DNA of 58,266 nucleotides from a virus: positions 1 to 58,266 of the IMG/VR virus record IMGVR_UViG_3300027782_002369; one strand, written 5' to 3'. Position 1 is the first letter of the stretch; every line of letters starts with the position of its first letter. Of the stretch, positions 31,967-41,213 are shown one piece after another. The position numbers and the translations under genes are program-made. The notes beneath the pieces were generated by a model. The model ran no database searches, was not told where the DNA came from, and saw only the letters and a list, made by a program, of their open reading frames with translations.

Positions 31967-33583
31967 ATGGTACAAGCTACAAAAGAAAATATCATACGAG
32001 AGTTTAAAAAACTTAAATACAACGATGTGGTTAACTCTGGTAATCCATATTATTCAGTTGGTAAAACTAAATTTGAAATAAGAATACCACCAAAAGCAAG
32101 AGATATTAGAAGAATTTTTTTAAGTGAACTATCAAGTAAACTTTCTAAGTATGAAAGTCTATATGATGATAGGGATGCATACGGTTCAAGTGTTGGTGGA
32201 ATTATATTTAAAAATTCTAAAATAGTGATTATATGTAAATATCATGAAGGATTAAAAAATGAATCATCAGGTAAAGATATTGGATTAAAACCGGCAAACA
32301 TAACTCCTGAAATTGTAGGAAAATGGTTGACACCAGAAATTATTATTAAAAATGTTAAAACTTATTTGAAAACAAATAAAATAATTGACACACCAATGGG
32401 TAAACAAATTTGCCAATTTATGGAAGAATCTTTAAATTCAAGAAATGATAAAATTAAAGTGCCTGGATCATTAGATGAGGTATTAATTCCTGCAGAATTT
32501 GTGGAAGTTTTAACAGCTATAAGAATGGTTACTAAATTAAGAAGAAACGATAGAAAACTATTAAACGATATATGCACATCACCACAAAAAGCGGGAATAG
32601 GTCCTTTTTCAAAAAGTAGTCCTTTGTTAATTAGAATTCCAATTGAATCAAATTTTAAATTATATGATTTTGCAATATCTTTTATAAAAGACGATTATGA
32701 AAATATATTTAAAGTTAGTACAAAATCAAAAATAAAAAGTGAAAATACAAATACAGTTAAGTTTGACCAAATATTTGATAATACAAGAGATGTTACTGCA
32801 TGGTTTAGAAAATTAAATTACCATATTAAAAGGAGACAATTTGGTCCAGCTACTGTTGCTTTTTCAGCTTTAAGATTTTATGGACAATCCTTAAAAGGTA
32901 AAGCAGGAGAAAAAGCCACAAAAAATAAACCGGCTGTACCATCAAGACCAGATGAAAAATATGCAGGTAAAGTAAAAGTTGGTTTTCCTATTGATGCTGT
33001 TGGACATTTATTGACTAGAGGATTGGATGTTGCAAATCTTTCAACTGTCATTAGTTCAAGAAGTAAAATTAAAGATAGTAAAACAGGAGGATTTAAAACT
33101 CCAACAAAAGAAGAAATTAAAGCTTTTGGAATTGTTTGTCAAATGATAACCAGAAATATCTCTGGTTTAAACACAAAATCTATGATTAATTCTTTTTTTA
33201 CAACTGATAAAAAATATCAAAAATATGCAGTTATTGCTGCAAATTTAATAAGCACAAACAATAATGAGGGTGGAAAAGGATTATCAAGACCAGCTCAACC
33301 TACTCTAATAAATTTAGGCAAATATTGTGAAAAAATATTAGAATGGGCTTCCAAAAGAAATTCTGCAACAAAACATAATTATTTTAGAATGTTTTTTCAA
33401 AAAGTTTTACAACAAAGAGAAGTAATATATGCAGTATCAAAATCTGAGGTCGTTGGTAGAAAAGAAAACAAAATAACATATGTGTATTTTCAATATAGAA
33501 CTGTAAATAATTGGCTTAGAGAATATGAAACTTGGATTGAGTTGAGGAAAAAAGACGGAGACGCTTTAGGATTGGCGGTATAA
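31967..33583 (+). CDS. Large protein of unknown function (538 aa)
   Basis: I recognise no family in this 538-residue protein. It is basic, mostly helical, without membrane segments or signal peptide. The first 100 residues look like a mixed alpha/beta domain (FEIRIPPKARDIRRIF, then GGIIFKNSKIVIIC); a Lys/Pro-rich linker lies near 320-340 and the rest is helical. Codon use is far more AT-rich than in the flanking T4 core genes. It lies three bases after the DruA-like gene, so the pair may act together. An exact TATAAATA lies 90 bases upstream inside the DruA-like gene. Confidence 0.72.
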   Translation: MVQATKENIIREFKKLKYNDVVNSGNPYYSVGKTKFEIRIPPKARDIRRIFLSELSSKLSKYESLYDDRDAYGSSVGGIIFKNSKIVIICKYHEGLKNESSGKDIGLKPANITPEIVGKWLTPEIIIKNVKTYLKTNKIIDTPMGKQICQFMEESLNSRNDKIKVPGSLDEVLIPAEFVEVLTAIRMVTKLRRNDRKLLNDICTSPQKAGIGPFSKSSPLLIRIPIESNFKLYDFAISFIKDDYENIFKVSTKSKIKSENTNTVKFDQIFDNTRDVTAWFRKLNYHIKRRQFGPATVAFSALRFYGQSLKGKAGEKATKNKPAVPSRPDEKYAGKVKVGFPIDAVGHLLTRGLDVANLSTVISSRSKIKDSKTGGFKTPTKEEIKAFGIVCQMITRNISGLNTKSMINSFFTTDKKYQKYAVIAANLISTNNNEGGKGLSRPAQPTLINLGKYCEKILEWASKRNSATKHNYFRMFFQKVLQQREVIYAVSKSEVVGRKENKITYVYFQYRTVNNWLREYETWIELRKKDGDALGLAV

Positions 33584-33590
33584 GGACAAT

Positions 33591-33869
33591 ATGGCACTAA
33601 TAGACTTTGATAAACTCGCACAAGAATTTGACATTGAAGATGACTTTGGGTTCTCTGCTGTATCTGAAGCCGAATATAATTCAGTCGTTAATAAAACTGC
33701 TGAAACGGCCGAAGATTATAAAGCCAGATTAACTGAAGTTGAAAAGATGATTATTCCTTTTCTCACCAAATTACATTCGACTGGAGATAAAGAATATATA
33801 TATTGGCCTAACCGTAAACCCGCTATTGAAAAGCAAATAGAAAAGATATTGAAACTGACTAGAGGTTAA
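33591..33869 (+). CDS. Conserved hypothetical protein (92 aa)
   Basis: A small acidic protein of 92 residues, helical throughout, with the C-terminal motif IYWPNRKPAIEKQIEKIL. I recall proteins ending in a similar WPNR...Q...KI pattern in marine T4-like phages but know no function. AAGGACA upstream serves as ribosome site. It lies seven bases after the large orphan and just before the glycan cassette. Confidence 0.72.
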   Translation: MALIDFDKLAQEFDIEDDFGFSAVSEAEYNSVVNKTAETAEDYKARLTEVEKMIIPFLTKLHSTGDKEYIYWPNRKPAIEKQIEKILKLTRG

Positions 33870-33872
33870 ATT

Positions 33873-34469
33873 ATGAAATTTTATAATGATGTGAGAAACA
33901 AAATTGGTCCTCTTAGACAACGTGGTTTTGATTATATTTTTGAATATTTAAAAACTATAAAAAATCCATTAATTGTGGAAACTGGTTGTGCCAGAGAAGA
34001 AAATAATTATGAAGGTGATGGCCAAAGTAGTTTACTTTTTGACCAATACACTAAAGAATATGGTGGCCAATTTTACACCGTAGATATTTCAAAAGAAAGT
34101 GTTAAATATTGTCGTAGTAAAATGATTAATGAAAAAAGTTCGGTTAACTTAGGTGATAGTATTCTATATCTAAAAGAACTTAATAAATGGTTATTATCAA
34201 AAAATGAAAAAATTGATTTTTTATATCTCGATAGTTTTGATGCCCCTAAAAATGATCCAGATACAGTTTTAACTAGTGCTCTACATCATTTATATGAGTT
34301 TACTACAATACTACCTTCATTAAAACCAGGATGTTTAATTGGTGTTGATGATTGTTGGCCATCGGGAGATTCAATTTCAGGCAAAGGCACATTTGTTGCC
34401 GAATATATGAATAAAATCAACATTAAGCCTTCTCTTGTATTTCACCAAACATTCTGGAAATTATTATGA
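33873..34469 (+). CDS. SAM-dependent methyltransferase-like protein
   Basis: This 198-residue protein has a class I methyltransferase layout: PLIVETGCAR as the SAM loop (about residues 33-42), FYTVDIS as the second strand and FLYLDSFDAP as motif IV (about 115-124), then CLIGVDDCW. It resembles the Methyltransf_24 type found among sugar-modifying enzymes. It opens the glycan cassette and overlaps the next glycosyltransferase by four bases. Confidence 0.72.
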   Translation: MKFYNDVRNKIGPLRQRGFDYIFEYLKTIKNPLIVETGCAREENNYEGDGQSSLLFDQYTKEYGGQFYTVDISKESVKYCRSKMINEKSSVNLGDSILYLKELNKWLLSKNEKIDFLYLDSFDAPKNDPDTVLTSALHHLYEFTTILPSLKPGCLIGVDDCWPSGDSISGKGTFVAEYMNKINIKPSLVFHQTFWKLL

Positions 34470-35224
34470 CTGCAACTGTGATTATACCAACTACTGGTTC
34501 GCCAGAAGTTATTGAAGCTATTAAATCTGTATTAGACCAAACATATGACACCAAGTGTTATATTGTATGTGATGGTCCTGATTTTAGTTATACTGTGAAG
34601 AATATGTTGAGGTGGGTTGAGAAACATCCAAATTATCGTAGAATAAAACTCTGTAATCTTCCAATCAATGTCGGTGCCAATGGATTTTATGGCCACCGTG
34701 TCTACGCAGCATTCACACACCTTGTTGATACCGAATATGTATTATATCTTGACCAAGATAATTGGTTGAAACCTAATCATGTTGAATCTTGTATCAATAC
34801 AATCAAATCAAAAAATCTTGACTGGTGTTACTCACTAAGAGATATCTATAAAAAAGATGGTACACTTATTTGCCACGATGATTGTGAATCGTTAGGTAAA
34901 TGGCAAACTTACCATGGAGTTAATCATGTTGACACCAATTCATATTGCCTTAAAACAGAAATTGGTGTAAAATTGGCTAGCGTTTGGCATGGTGGTTGGG
35001 GACAAGATAGAGTGTTTCTGGCAACTATTGCTCAACACTTCAATAAATTCGATTGCACAGGTGAATACACCGTGAACTATCGTGTTGATGGCGGTAAAGG
35101 TTCAGTCAATGCTGAATTCTTTATCAATGGAAATGCAGTAATGAATAAAAAATATAATGGAGTTTTCCCATGGCAAAAAATCTCATCATCGGTGGGTTCA
35201 CAAACTATAACGCTAACCAGTTAA
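34466..35224 (+). CDS. Family 2-like glycosyltransferase
   Basis: This 252-residue protein is a GT-A glycosyltransferase. It starts with TATVIIPTTGS and QTYDTKCYIVCDG, the usual nucleotide-sugar domain of GT2 enzymes, and has YLDQDNW (about residues 92-98) in the DxD position. WGQDRVFL is the likely catalytic-base region. No membrane segments are seen, so it acts in the cytoplasm. Its end overlaps the next gene by 55 bases in another frame. Confidence 0.82.
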   Translation: MTATVIIPTTGSPEVIEAIKSVLDQTYDTKCYIVCDGPDFSYTVKNMLRWVEKHPNYRRIKLCNLPINVGANGFYGHRVYAAFTHLVDTEYVLYLDQDNWLKPNHVESCINTIKSKNLDWCYSLRDIYKKDGTLICHDDCESLGKWQTYHGVNHVDTNSYCLKTEIGVKLASVWHGGWGQDRVFLATIAQHFNKFDCTGEYTVNYRVDGGKGSVNAEFFINGNAVMNKKYNGVFPWQKISSSVGSQTITLTS

Positions 35225-36006
35225 AACCTTGGGTATTATCTGCCAAGGTGCATGCGGGTGATGACAATGATGTTGTTTTAGTTTATGGTAACGCATCTAA
35301 TGAAACACTAGATTGGTTAGAAACACAAGGTGTCATTATTGTTCCTATGTTAGAGATTCAAAATGTACCAATTCATGTGTTACGATTCCTATCAATACAT
35401 AATTATCTGGTACAACATTGGCAAAAATATGACTATGTTATTACAACAGATGTCAAAGATGTTTACTTCCAAACAGACCCATTCAAATTCCTTGTTAATC
35501 GTAAACTTATTATTGCTTCAGAAGGTTTAAAATATAAAGATGAACCTTGGGGTAATGAAAACTTATATCAAGCTTATGGTCAATATGTCTATGAAGAATT
35601 TAAGAATAGTGAAATTTTTAATGTTGGAACATTCGGTGGTACTGCAGAATATGTAAAAGATATGGTGTTTCATATCTTCACCAACGGCATCAACCGACCA
35701 ATTCCTATTTGCGACCAAGCTGTATTCAATGTATTACTCAATACACAGCCATTTAAAGATATTGCAACTAAAACAATCCAATGGGCTGCTGAATTGGGTA
35801 CTATCATGGATCCATCAAAGATTGCCAGCTTCAGACCTAATCTGCTCTTTGCTGAGCCCGTATGGGAAAATGGTTTACTGAAAGATGTCAATGGTCATAT
35901 TTTCCCTATTGTACATCAATATGACCGAGTGCCAGAATTGAAAGCGTTTGTCCAAAAGAAATTTGGTCAAGAAGATCCGGCAGAATACTTTACCTATAGA
36001 GTTTAA
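35170..36006 (+). CDS. Glycosyltransferase-like protein
   Basis: This 278-residue protein has a GT-A-like plan: a strand NLIIGGFTNY at the start, YDYVITTDVKDVYFQTDPF (about residues 88-106) with the acidic metal-binding pair, and NVGTFGGTAEYV. The DVYFQ(T/S)DPF motif is shared with a class of GT8/GT77-like transferases. It belongs to the same operon, starting within the preceding gene and ending one base before the next. Confidence 0.68.
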   Translation: MAKNLIIGGFTNYNANQLKPWVLSAKVHAGDDNDVVLVYGNASNETLDWLETQGVIIVPMLEIQNVPIHVLRFLSIHNYLVQHWQKYDYVITTDVKDVYFQTDPFKFLVNRKLIIASEGLKYKDEPWGNENLYQAYGQYVYEEFKNSEIFNVGTFGGTAEYVKDMVFHIFTNGINRPIPICDQAVFNVLLNTQPFKDIATKTIQWAAELGTIMDPSKIASFRPNLLFAEPVWENGLLKDVNGHIFPIVHQYDRVPELKAFVQKKFGQEDPAEYFTYRV

Positions 36007-36007
36007 T

Positions 36008-36814
36008 ATGAATGAAATTAGCATTGTAACGGCCTTCTTTGATATTGGTCGTGGTGATTGGACTCCACAGAAAGGTCTACCACACTATCTACAACGAACA
36101 ACAGATACTTATTTTGACCGTTTTGCCAATATGGCTAAACTTGATAATACTATTATTGTATATACATCAGAAGATTTGGCTGATAAAGTTTGGAATATTC
36201 GAAAAGATAAAGAATCTAAAACTGTTGTTTGTGTAGTAGATTTCGAAAAAGAATTTGATGAGTATAGAGATTCAATTCGTAAGATTCAAAACAATCCAGA
36301 CTATCTCGCAAAGATTAATCCAAGTCAAATTAAGAATCCAGAATATTGGTCAGCTGACTATGTTCTGGTCAATCTATTGAAATCTCATTTTGTGAATCAT
36401 GCAATCGGTTCTGGTACTGCTGATACCGATTTGGTTGCTTGGTTGGATTTTGGTTATTGCCGTGAACCTTCTACATTGAATGGTGTAACCTTGTGGCAGT
36501 ATCCATTTGATAAAGAAAAGATTCATTTCTTTAATATCAAAGAATATAATGGAACAAGTTTAACTGATATCATTGCAAACAACGATGTTCATGTTACAGG
36601 TCCAATGATTGTTGCAAGTCAAAAGATGTGGCCTAAACTTGAAGAATTAGTTGATAAAAGTTTTAGAGAATTAATTAAAAATGACTTAATTGATGATGAC
36701 CAAACTTTATTGTTGATGTCATATCTACAACAACCAGAATCTTTTGAACTACATCCAATTTTACCTAATGATTGGTTTATTGCTTTTAAGGAATACAATG
36801 AGAATATATCTTAG
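36008..36814 (+). CDS. HtrL/YibB-like protein, probable glycosyltransferase
   Basis: From the ATG at 36008 the product has 268 residues and begins EISIVTAFFDIGRGDW, the hallmark of the HtrL/YibB family encoded in bacterial lipopolysaccharide gene clusters. LVAWLDFGYCR (about residues 155-165) is the presumed metal-binding region. The family is thought to act in surface glycan synthesis, without a proven reaction as far as I know. A longer frame from 35948 only overlaps the previous gene and is rejected. Confidence 0.75.
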   Translation: MNEISIVTAFFDIGRGDWTPQKGLPHYLQRTTDTYFDRFANMAKLDNTIIVYTSEDLADKVWNIRKDKESKTVVCVVDFEKEFDEYRDSIRKIQNNPDYLAKINPSQIKNPEYWSADYVLVNLLKSHFVNHAIGSGTADTDLVAWLDFGYCREPSTLNGVTLWQYPFDKEKIHFFNIKEYNGTSLTDIIANNDVHVTGPMIVASQKMWPKLEELVDKSFRELIKNDLIDDDQTLLLMSYLQQPESFELHPILPNDWFIAFKEYNENIS

Positions 36815-37547
36815 TGGAACTGCCAACCTTGGCGACTTTTTAAATGGTTTACCAGTAATGTCCGGTATTAGTAAGACTTATGGTAAATTTGAATTAACAA
36901 TTAAAAAAGAAATGCGTAAGTTTAAAGGCATTAAAGAATTCTTAATGTATCAGGACTTATTTACTGATGTTTCATTTGATGATGAAGTGTTCATGTATGG
37001 TGATATCATTAAAATGAGTTCTTGGCCAATTCGTGAAGATAAAAATGATCGATATAGACCAACTGAAACTTGTCGTTATGAAAATTATATGAAAGATAAT
37101 TATACAATGGAGTTTGATGTTGATGATGATTTCACAGTAGAAACTCCAGAATATGATATTGATGTGAAAGATACATATTATGTTGGTGATAGATGGGCGG
37201 TAGGTGATATTGATGACCGTAGAGAAACTCATATACTATCACATTTAAAAGATTATGAGTTTATTGATTATGATAGACCAATGTTGGAAAATGCTTACAT
37301 TCTCAAAAATCTAAAGAAACCTTTTATTACAAATTTTACTGGTATTGGTATGTTGGCTGACCTGTGTGATATTCCTTTATATTGTGTATGGAAGGCAGAA
37401 GATTGGAAACCAGAATTTAGAGTTGGTGATAACGATGTATCATGGGACAATGGTAAGAATATTCAACAAGTGTTTGAGAAACATTTTTATCAAGGCGCAC
37501 TTGCAGAATTGGTACACGCAAAAGATTTAGAAAGATATTTAAAATGA
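36798..37547 (+). CDS. Glycan-cassette protein, possibly GT9-like
   Basis: From the ATG at 36798 (AAGG upstream) the product has 249 residues and begins MRIYLSGTANLGDFLNGLPV, which recalls the N-terminal GDxLxxLP motif of ADP-heptose-type GT9 glycosyltransferases. The middle is very acidic (many Asp and Glu) and a FTGIGMLADLCDIPLYCVWK segment resembles the donor-binding half. Assignment is tentative. It overlaps both neighbours. Confidence 0.55.
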   Translation: MRIYLSGTANLGDFLNGLPVMSGISKTYGKFELTIKKEMRKFKGIKEFLMYQDLFTDVSFDDEVFMYGDIIKMSSWPIREDKNDRYRPTETCRYENYMKDNYTMEFDVDDDFTVETPEYDIDVKDTYYVGDRWAVGDIDDRRETHILSHLKDYEFIDYDRPMLENAYILKNLKKPFITNFTGIGMLADLCDIPLYCVWKAEDWKPEFRVGDNDVSWDNGKNIQQVFEKHFYQGALAELVHAKDLERYLK

Positions 37548-38230
37548 ATCTAGTATCTAAAGACACAGCAATCCTTATTACTGCTTATACTGGTGGTAAT
37601 GATCCTGTATATCATAGTTGTGGTGATGCTGAAGCAGTCATGCGTAAACGAATGATGACAAAAACATTGGTGAAGTATTTAAAAGAATCTGGTTATTATA
37701 TTTGTTTATCAGCACACTCCACTTTAGATGAAGAAACTCAAAATATGTGCCATTCATTTATCTACGATTCCGATAATCGTTGGCAAATCGATGGAGTACC
37801 TAATCGACCAAATCATGGCGTTGCTGAAATGTCAGCAATTCAAAATGGATTAAATGTATTGAGTAGATATGGTTTTAAGAATGTATTAAAACTTTGTTAC
37901 GACCAACATCCAGATTTAGATTATCCAAAATTAATTAAAAAATTTGAAGCATTGAATAAAAAAGTTGTAACACTACAAGATGATTATGGCATTGGAACAT
38001 TATGTTTCTTTGCAGATATTCAATTTGTTAAAGATACACTCTCTATGAACGAAGTGTGGAGATGTGAAAGTGCTGTAGAGAGAGCATGGTTAGGATCAAT
38101 TCGAGATAAAGGATTGGCAGACCAAATTTATGGTTATTCAACATATGATGAAATGTTGGAATTACCTCCTAATTCAGTTCATCATTTTGCTTCTATGGAT
38201 GGAAATAAATTACATGCCTACAATTATTAA
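37544..38230 (+). CDS. Glycan-cassette protein of unknown type (228 aa)
   Basis: This 228-residue protein has alternating strands and helices compatible with a GT-A-like nucleotide-sugar fold (TAILITAYTGGNDP, YYICLSAHS, VLKLCYDQHPDLDYPKLI). A clear DxD is not obvious. Its place in an unbroken run of glycosyltransferase-like genes, with overlaps at both ends, supports a role in glycan assembly. I do not recognise the family. Confidence 0.6.
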   Translation: MNLVSKDTAILITAYTGGNDPVYHSCGDAEAVMRKRMMTKTLVKYLKESGYYICLSAHSTLDEETQNMCHSFIYDSDNRWQIDGVPNRPNHGVAEMSAIQNGLNVLSRYGFKNVLKLCYDQHPDLDYPKLIKKFEALNKKVVTLQDDYGIGTLCFFADIQFVKDTLSMNEVWRCESAVERAWLGSIRDKGLADQIYGYSTYDEMLELPPNSVHHFASMDGNKLHAYNY

Positions 38231-38933
38231 TATTGAACCAGGAACTTTTGGTACTATACGCAATGGTGATATGATTGGTGTTGCTAATGTTGTAGAACAT
38301 TTAAGAAAAACCAATAACAATCCGACAATTCAATTTCATTTAAAACCAGGTAATGTTAGCTCTGACACACATTGTCAAACATTCTATGAGATAATGTTGA
38401 AGATGACGAACTATTTTTCTAAAGAAGAAGGTACCGAAACTTTACCTTGGAAAAGAGTTAATGTTTGGGATTTTAGAGATATCTCCGGCGACTTAGTTAA
38501 GATACCAAATGATGCACCAACAGAAAAGAAAATTGTAATTTTTCCACTCTTTGACGCACCATATAATTTATGGAGAAACTGGCCAATAAATCTATTACCA
38601 TATTTGATTGAAAAATTTAGTACCGAAGAATATAAAGATTATGAAAAGGTAATTTGTAAAAAAGGTGAACCTACTGAATCATGTCCGTTTGAGGGCTGGC
38701 GATATTCTACCAATTTTGTGCAGAATTACTACCATATTACCACATCTGAAATCTTTGTGGGTGGCGATACTGGTTCAAGTCATTTTGCTTGGGCGCTTGA
38801 CAAAGGACCTAAAGAATTGTTATACTATGGTTCTAGTAGAGGTCTAATTCATACTCTACCATTTCATCTTCTACAAGGCAAAGGTAAAATGTCGAATTAT
38901 TGGTTAGATTGCGAAGGCACCACATGGCAATAA
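38214..38933 (+). CDS. GT9/heptosyltransferase-like protein
   Basis: From the ATG at 38214 the product has 239 residues. TIRNGDMIGVANVVEHLRK near the start and TSEIFVGGDTGSSHFAWAL near residues 180-200 match the two signature regions of GT-B glycosyltransferases of the GT9 type (the second resembles the ADLFIGxDSGxxHLA box). It would transfer a sugar to a growing surface glycan. A longer in-frame start at 38130 lies within the upstream gene and adds a non-conserved stretch. Confidence 0.65.
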   Translation: MPTIINIEPGTFGTIRNGDMIGVANVVEHLRKTNNNPTIQFHLKPGNVSSDTHCQTFYEIMLKMTNYFSKEEGTETLPWKRVNVWDFRDISGDLVKIPNDAPTEKKIVIFPLFDAPYNLWRNWPINLLPYLIEKFSTEEYKDYEKVICKKGEPTESCPFEGWRYSTNFVQNYYHITTSEIFVGGDTGSSHFAWALDKGPKELLYYGSSRGLIHTLPFHLLQGKGKMSNYWLDCEGTTWQ

Positions 38934-39604
38934 GTATTACTTGTATTGATACATTATATTATACACCTACAATTGAAGCAGTAAAGAGAACTATTAAAAC
39001 ACTTGGTAATAAAGTTACCAAGGTGTATTGGTTTTCCGACATTGATATTCCAGAAGATGTTGGTGTGCCTGTAACTTGGGTTATTATACCAAAAATAAAA
39101 GTGTATAATAACGATTATAGTTTTGTTACTTTGAAGTTGTGTCCTGAAGTTTGTATTGAAGAATACAATTTAATTATTCATGCTGATGGCTTTGCTGTTA
39201 ATCCTGAAGCGTGGACTCCAGAATTTTTAAATTACGATTATATTGGTGCTCGTTGGGGTGATGGTATAGTTGGTAATGGTGGATTCTGTTTAAGGTCAAG
39301 AAAGTTATATGATGCTTTTATTGATATGAAAATTAAGAATCTTACAAGTGATTATCCACAACATATGAATGATGTTGCTTGTTATGTCATCAATGAGGCT
39401 GGCGAGAAATGGATTCCTGAGGACAATATTATTTGTAAGATACATAGAGGTGTATTAGAACATCAGTATGACATTAAATTTGCACCAGTAGAGATTGCTG
39501 ATAGATTTAGTATTGAATATGATTATGGTTCTAATTGGTTGGGTAAAAGTTTAGGTTTTCATGGCAAGAGTGGTATTGCTGAACATTATGGAGTTAAATT
39601 ATGA
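38924..39604 (+). CDS. DUF5672-type glycosyltransferase-like protein
   Basis: From the ATG at 38924 this 226-residue protein shows the DUF5672 pattern: LIIHADGFAVNPEAW (about residues 88-102), DYIGARWGDG and VGNGGFCLRSRKLYD, where the DG pair and NGGFxLRS box form the donor site of a GT-A-like fold. Proteins of this type are common in glycan clusters. It overlaps both neighbours. Confidence 0.75.
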   Translation: MAISITCIDTLYYTPTIEAVKRTIKTLGNKVTKVYWFSDIDIPEDVGVPVTWVIIPKIKVYNNDYSFVTLKLCPEVCIEEYNLIIHADGFAVNPEAWTPEFLNYDYIGARWGDGIVGNGGFCLRSRKLYDAFIDMKIKNLTSDYPQHMNDVACYVINEAGEKWIPEDNIICKIHRGVLEHQYDIKFAPVEIADRFSIEYDYGSNWLGKSLGFHGKSGIAEHYGVKL

Positions 39605-40638
39605 GTAAGAATGTATTGATTACCGGTGGCGCAGGGTTTATTGCTCACCATGTTATTGATAAGATGTTAGATGAAACTGATTGGAACATTGTTTGTTTGG
39701 ATCGTTTGGATATTTCAGGTAACTTAAATCGTTTACATGATATGTTACAAGACCACGATCCAGCTAAAGTCAGTAAGCGCATGCGTATTGTGTTTCATGA
39801 CCTCAAAGCAGAACTCAACGAAATGATTATCAAGGACATTGGTCCTATTGATATCGTTTTACACTTGGCTGCAGGCAGTCATGTAGACCGAAGCATTGAA
39901 TATCCCTTAGAATTCGTACAAGATAATACTGTTGGTACAGTCAATATGCTTGAGTATGCTCGTAAGCATCTACCCAACTTAGAACGATTTGTATATTTCT
40001 CAACAGATGAAATCTTTGGTGTGGCACCTCCTGGTGTTTCATATAAAGAATATGACCGATACAATTCCACTAATCCGTATTCAGCAAGTAAAGCAGCCGC
40101 AGAAGAATTCTGCGTTGCTTATGAGAACACTTATAAGATGCCTATTGTTGTAACACACACAATGAATGTGTTTGGTGAACGCCAACATCCTGAGAAGTTT
40201 ATTCCAATGTGTATTCAGCGTGCTCGTGATGGTGAGAAAGTATACATTCATGCCAATGCTGATTGTACCGAGGCGGGTACTCGTATGTACATTCACGCTA
40301 AAGATGTGGCAGAAGGTCTAATGTTTATTCTCAATAATTTACCTAAGAATTATAAACATACTGGTGATTATGGATGGGCTCATTGTCCTAAATTCAATCT
40401 TGTTGGTACAGAAGAAATCGATAACTTAACTTTAGCTAAGATGATTGCTGAAGCACAAGGTAAAGAACTCAATTATGAAATGGTGGACTTCCATGGCAGT
40501 AGACCTGGCCACGATTTACGATATGCACTCGATGGTGGTTTATTGAAGTCGCTTGGTTGGGAACCAAAGATTAAATTGAGTGAACGAATTAAAGAAATGA
40601 CATTATGGACACTAGAAAATAAAAGGTGGTTGAAATGA
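39601..40638 (+). CDS. NAD-dependent sugar 4,6-dehydratase (RmlB-like)
   Basis: This 345-residue extended short-chain dehydrogenase has TGGAGFIAHHV as its NAD-binding loop (about residues 8-18), HLAAGSHVDRSIEYP and the catalytic STDEIFG plus YSASK boxes (about 133-165), the pattern of dTDP-glucose 4,6-dehydratases. The expected product is a nucleotide-activated 4-keto-6-deoxy sugar, the substrate for the dehydratase at 43122. Nucleotide specificity (dTDP, CDP or GDP) cannot be told. Confidence 0.85.
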   Translation: MSKNVLITGGAGFIAHHVIDKMLDETDWNIVCLDRLDISGNLNRLHDMLQDHDPAKVSKRMRIVFHDLKAELNEMIIKDIGPIDIVLHLAAGSHVDRSIEYPLEFVQDNTVGTVNMLEYARKHLPNLERFVYFSTDEIFGVAPPGVSYKEYDRYNSTNPYSASKAAAEEFCVAYENTYKMPIVVTHTMNVFGERQHPEKFIPMCIQRARDGEKVYIHANADCTEAGTRMYIHAKDVAEGLMFILNNLPKNYKHTGDYGWAHCPKFNLVGTEEIDNLTLAKMIAEAQGKELNYEMVDFHGSRPGHDLRYALDGGLLKSLGWEPKIKLSERIKEMTLWTLENKRWLK

Positions 40639-41213
40639 TTAAATCAGTAGGCAAATATACTTATGGAACCGACACATACACAACAACAGTAAGACAGTTC
40701 CATTCTTATGCTGATCCAACAACACCTGTTGTACATATTGGTGCTTTTACTGGAATAGGACTTGGTTGTAGATTTTTTCCATCTGAAGGTGTTGCACACA
40801 ATCCAAAAGCTTGTACGAATTATGCTTTTGGTAATTTAGGTGAGAGAAATCAAATATTCAATAACTTTCCAATTTTACCAAAGGTTCAAACTAAAGGTGA
40901 TATTATTGTTGGTTCAGATGTTTGGTTTGGTGAATCTGTTACTGTTATGTCTGGTGTTACTGTTGGTCATGGTGCCGTAGTTGCAACAAACTCTCATGTA
41001 TTCAAAGATGTTGAACCGTATTCTATTGTTGGTGGAAATCCAGCAAAATTAATTAAGTATCGTTTTGATAAAGAAATCATTGATGCTTTTTTAGAAATGA
41101 AATGGTGGGATTTGCCTGATGAAACGATTAATAAAATACTGCCATTGTTACAATTAGAACCTACGATGGATATCATTAATCAAATCAATCAAATTATCAG
41201 GAGTGAAAAGTAA
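40635..41213 (+). CDS. Hexapeptide-repeat acyltransferase
   Basis: From the ATG at 40635 this 192-residue protein contains left-handed beta-helix repeats, with GDIIVGSDVWFGESVTVMSG followed by VTVGHGAVVA, and the closing VGGNPAKLIKYRF motif, as in xenobiotic and sugar O- or N-acetyltransferases. It probably acetylates a sugar of the cassette. The in-frame GTG at 40626 gives three extra residues and is less likely. It overlaps the dehydratase gene by four bases. Confidence 0.85.
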   Translation: MIKSVGKYTYGTDTYTTTVRQFHSYADPTTPVVHIGAFTGIGLGCRFFPSEGVAHNPKACTNYAFGNLGERNQIFNNFPILPKVQTKGDIIVGSDVWFGESVTVMSGVTVGHGAVVATNSHVFKDVEPYSIVGGNPAKLIKYRFDKEIIDAFLEMKWWDLPDETINKILPLLQLEPTMDIINQINQIIRSEK

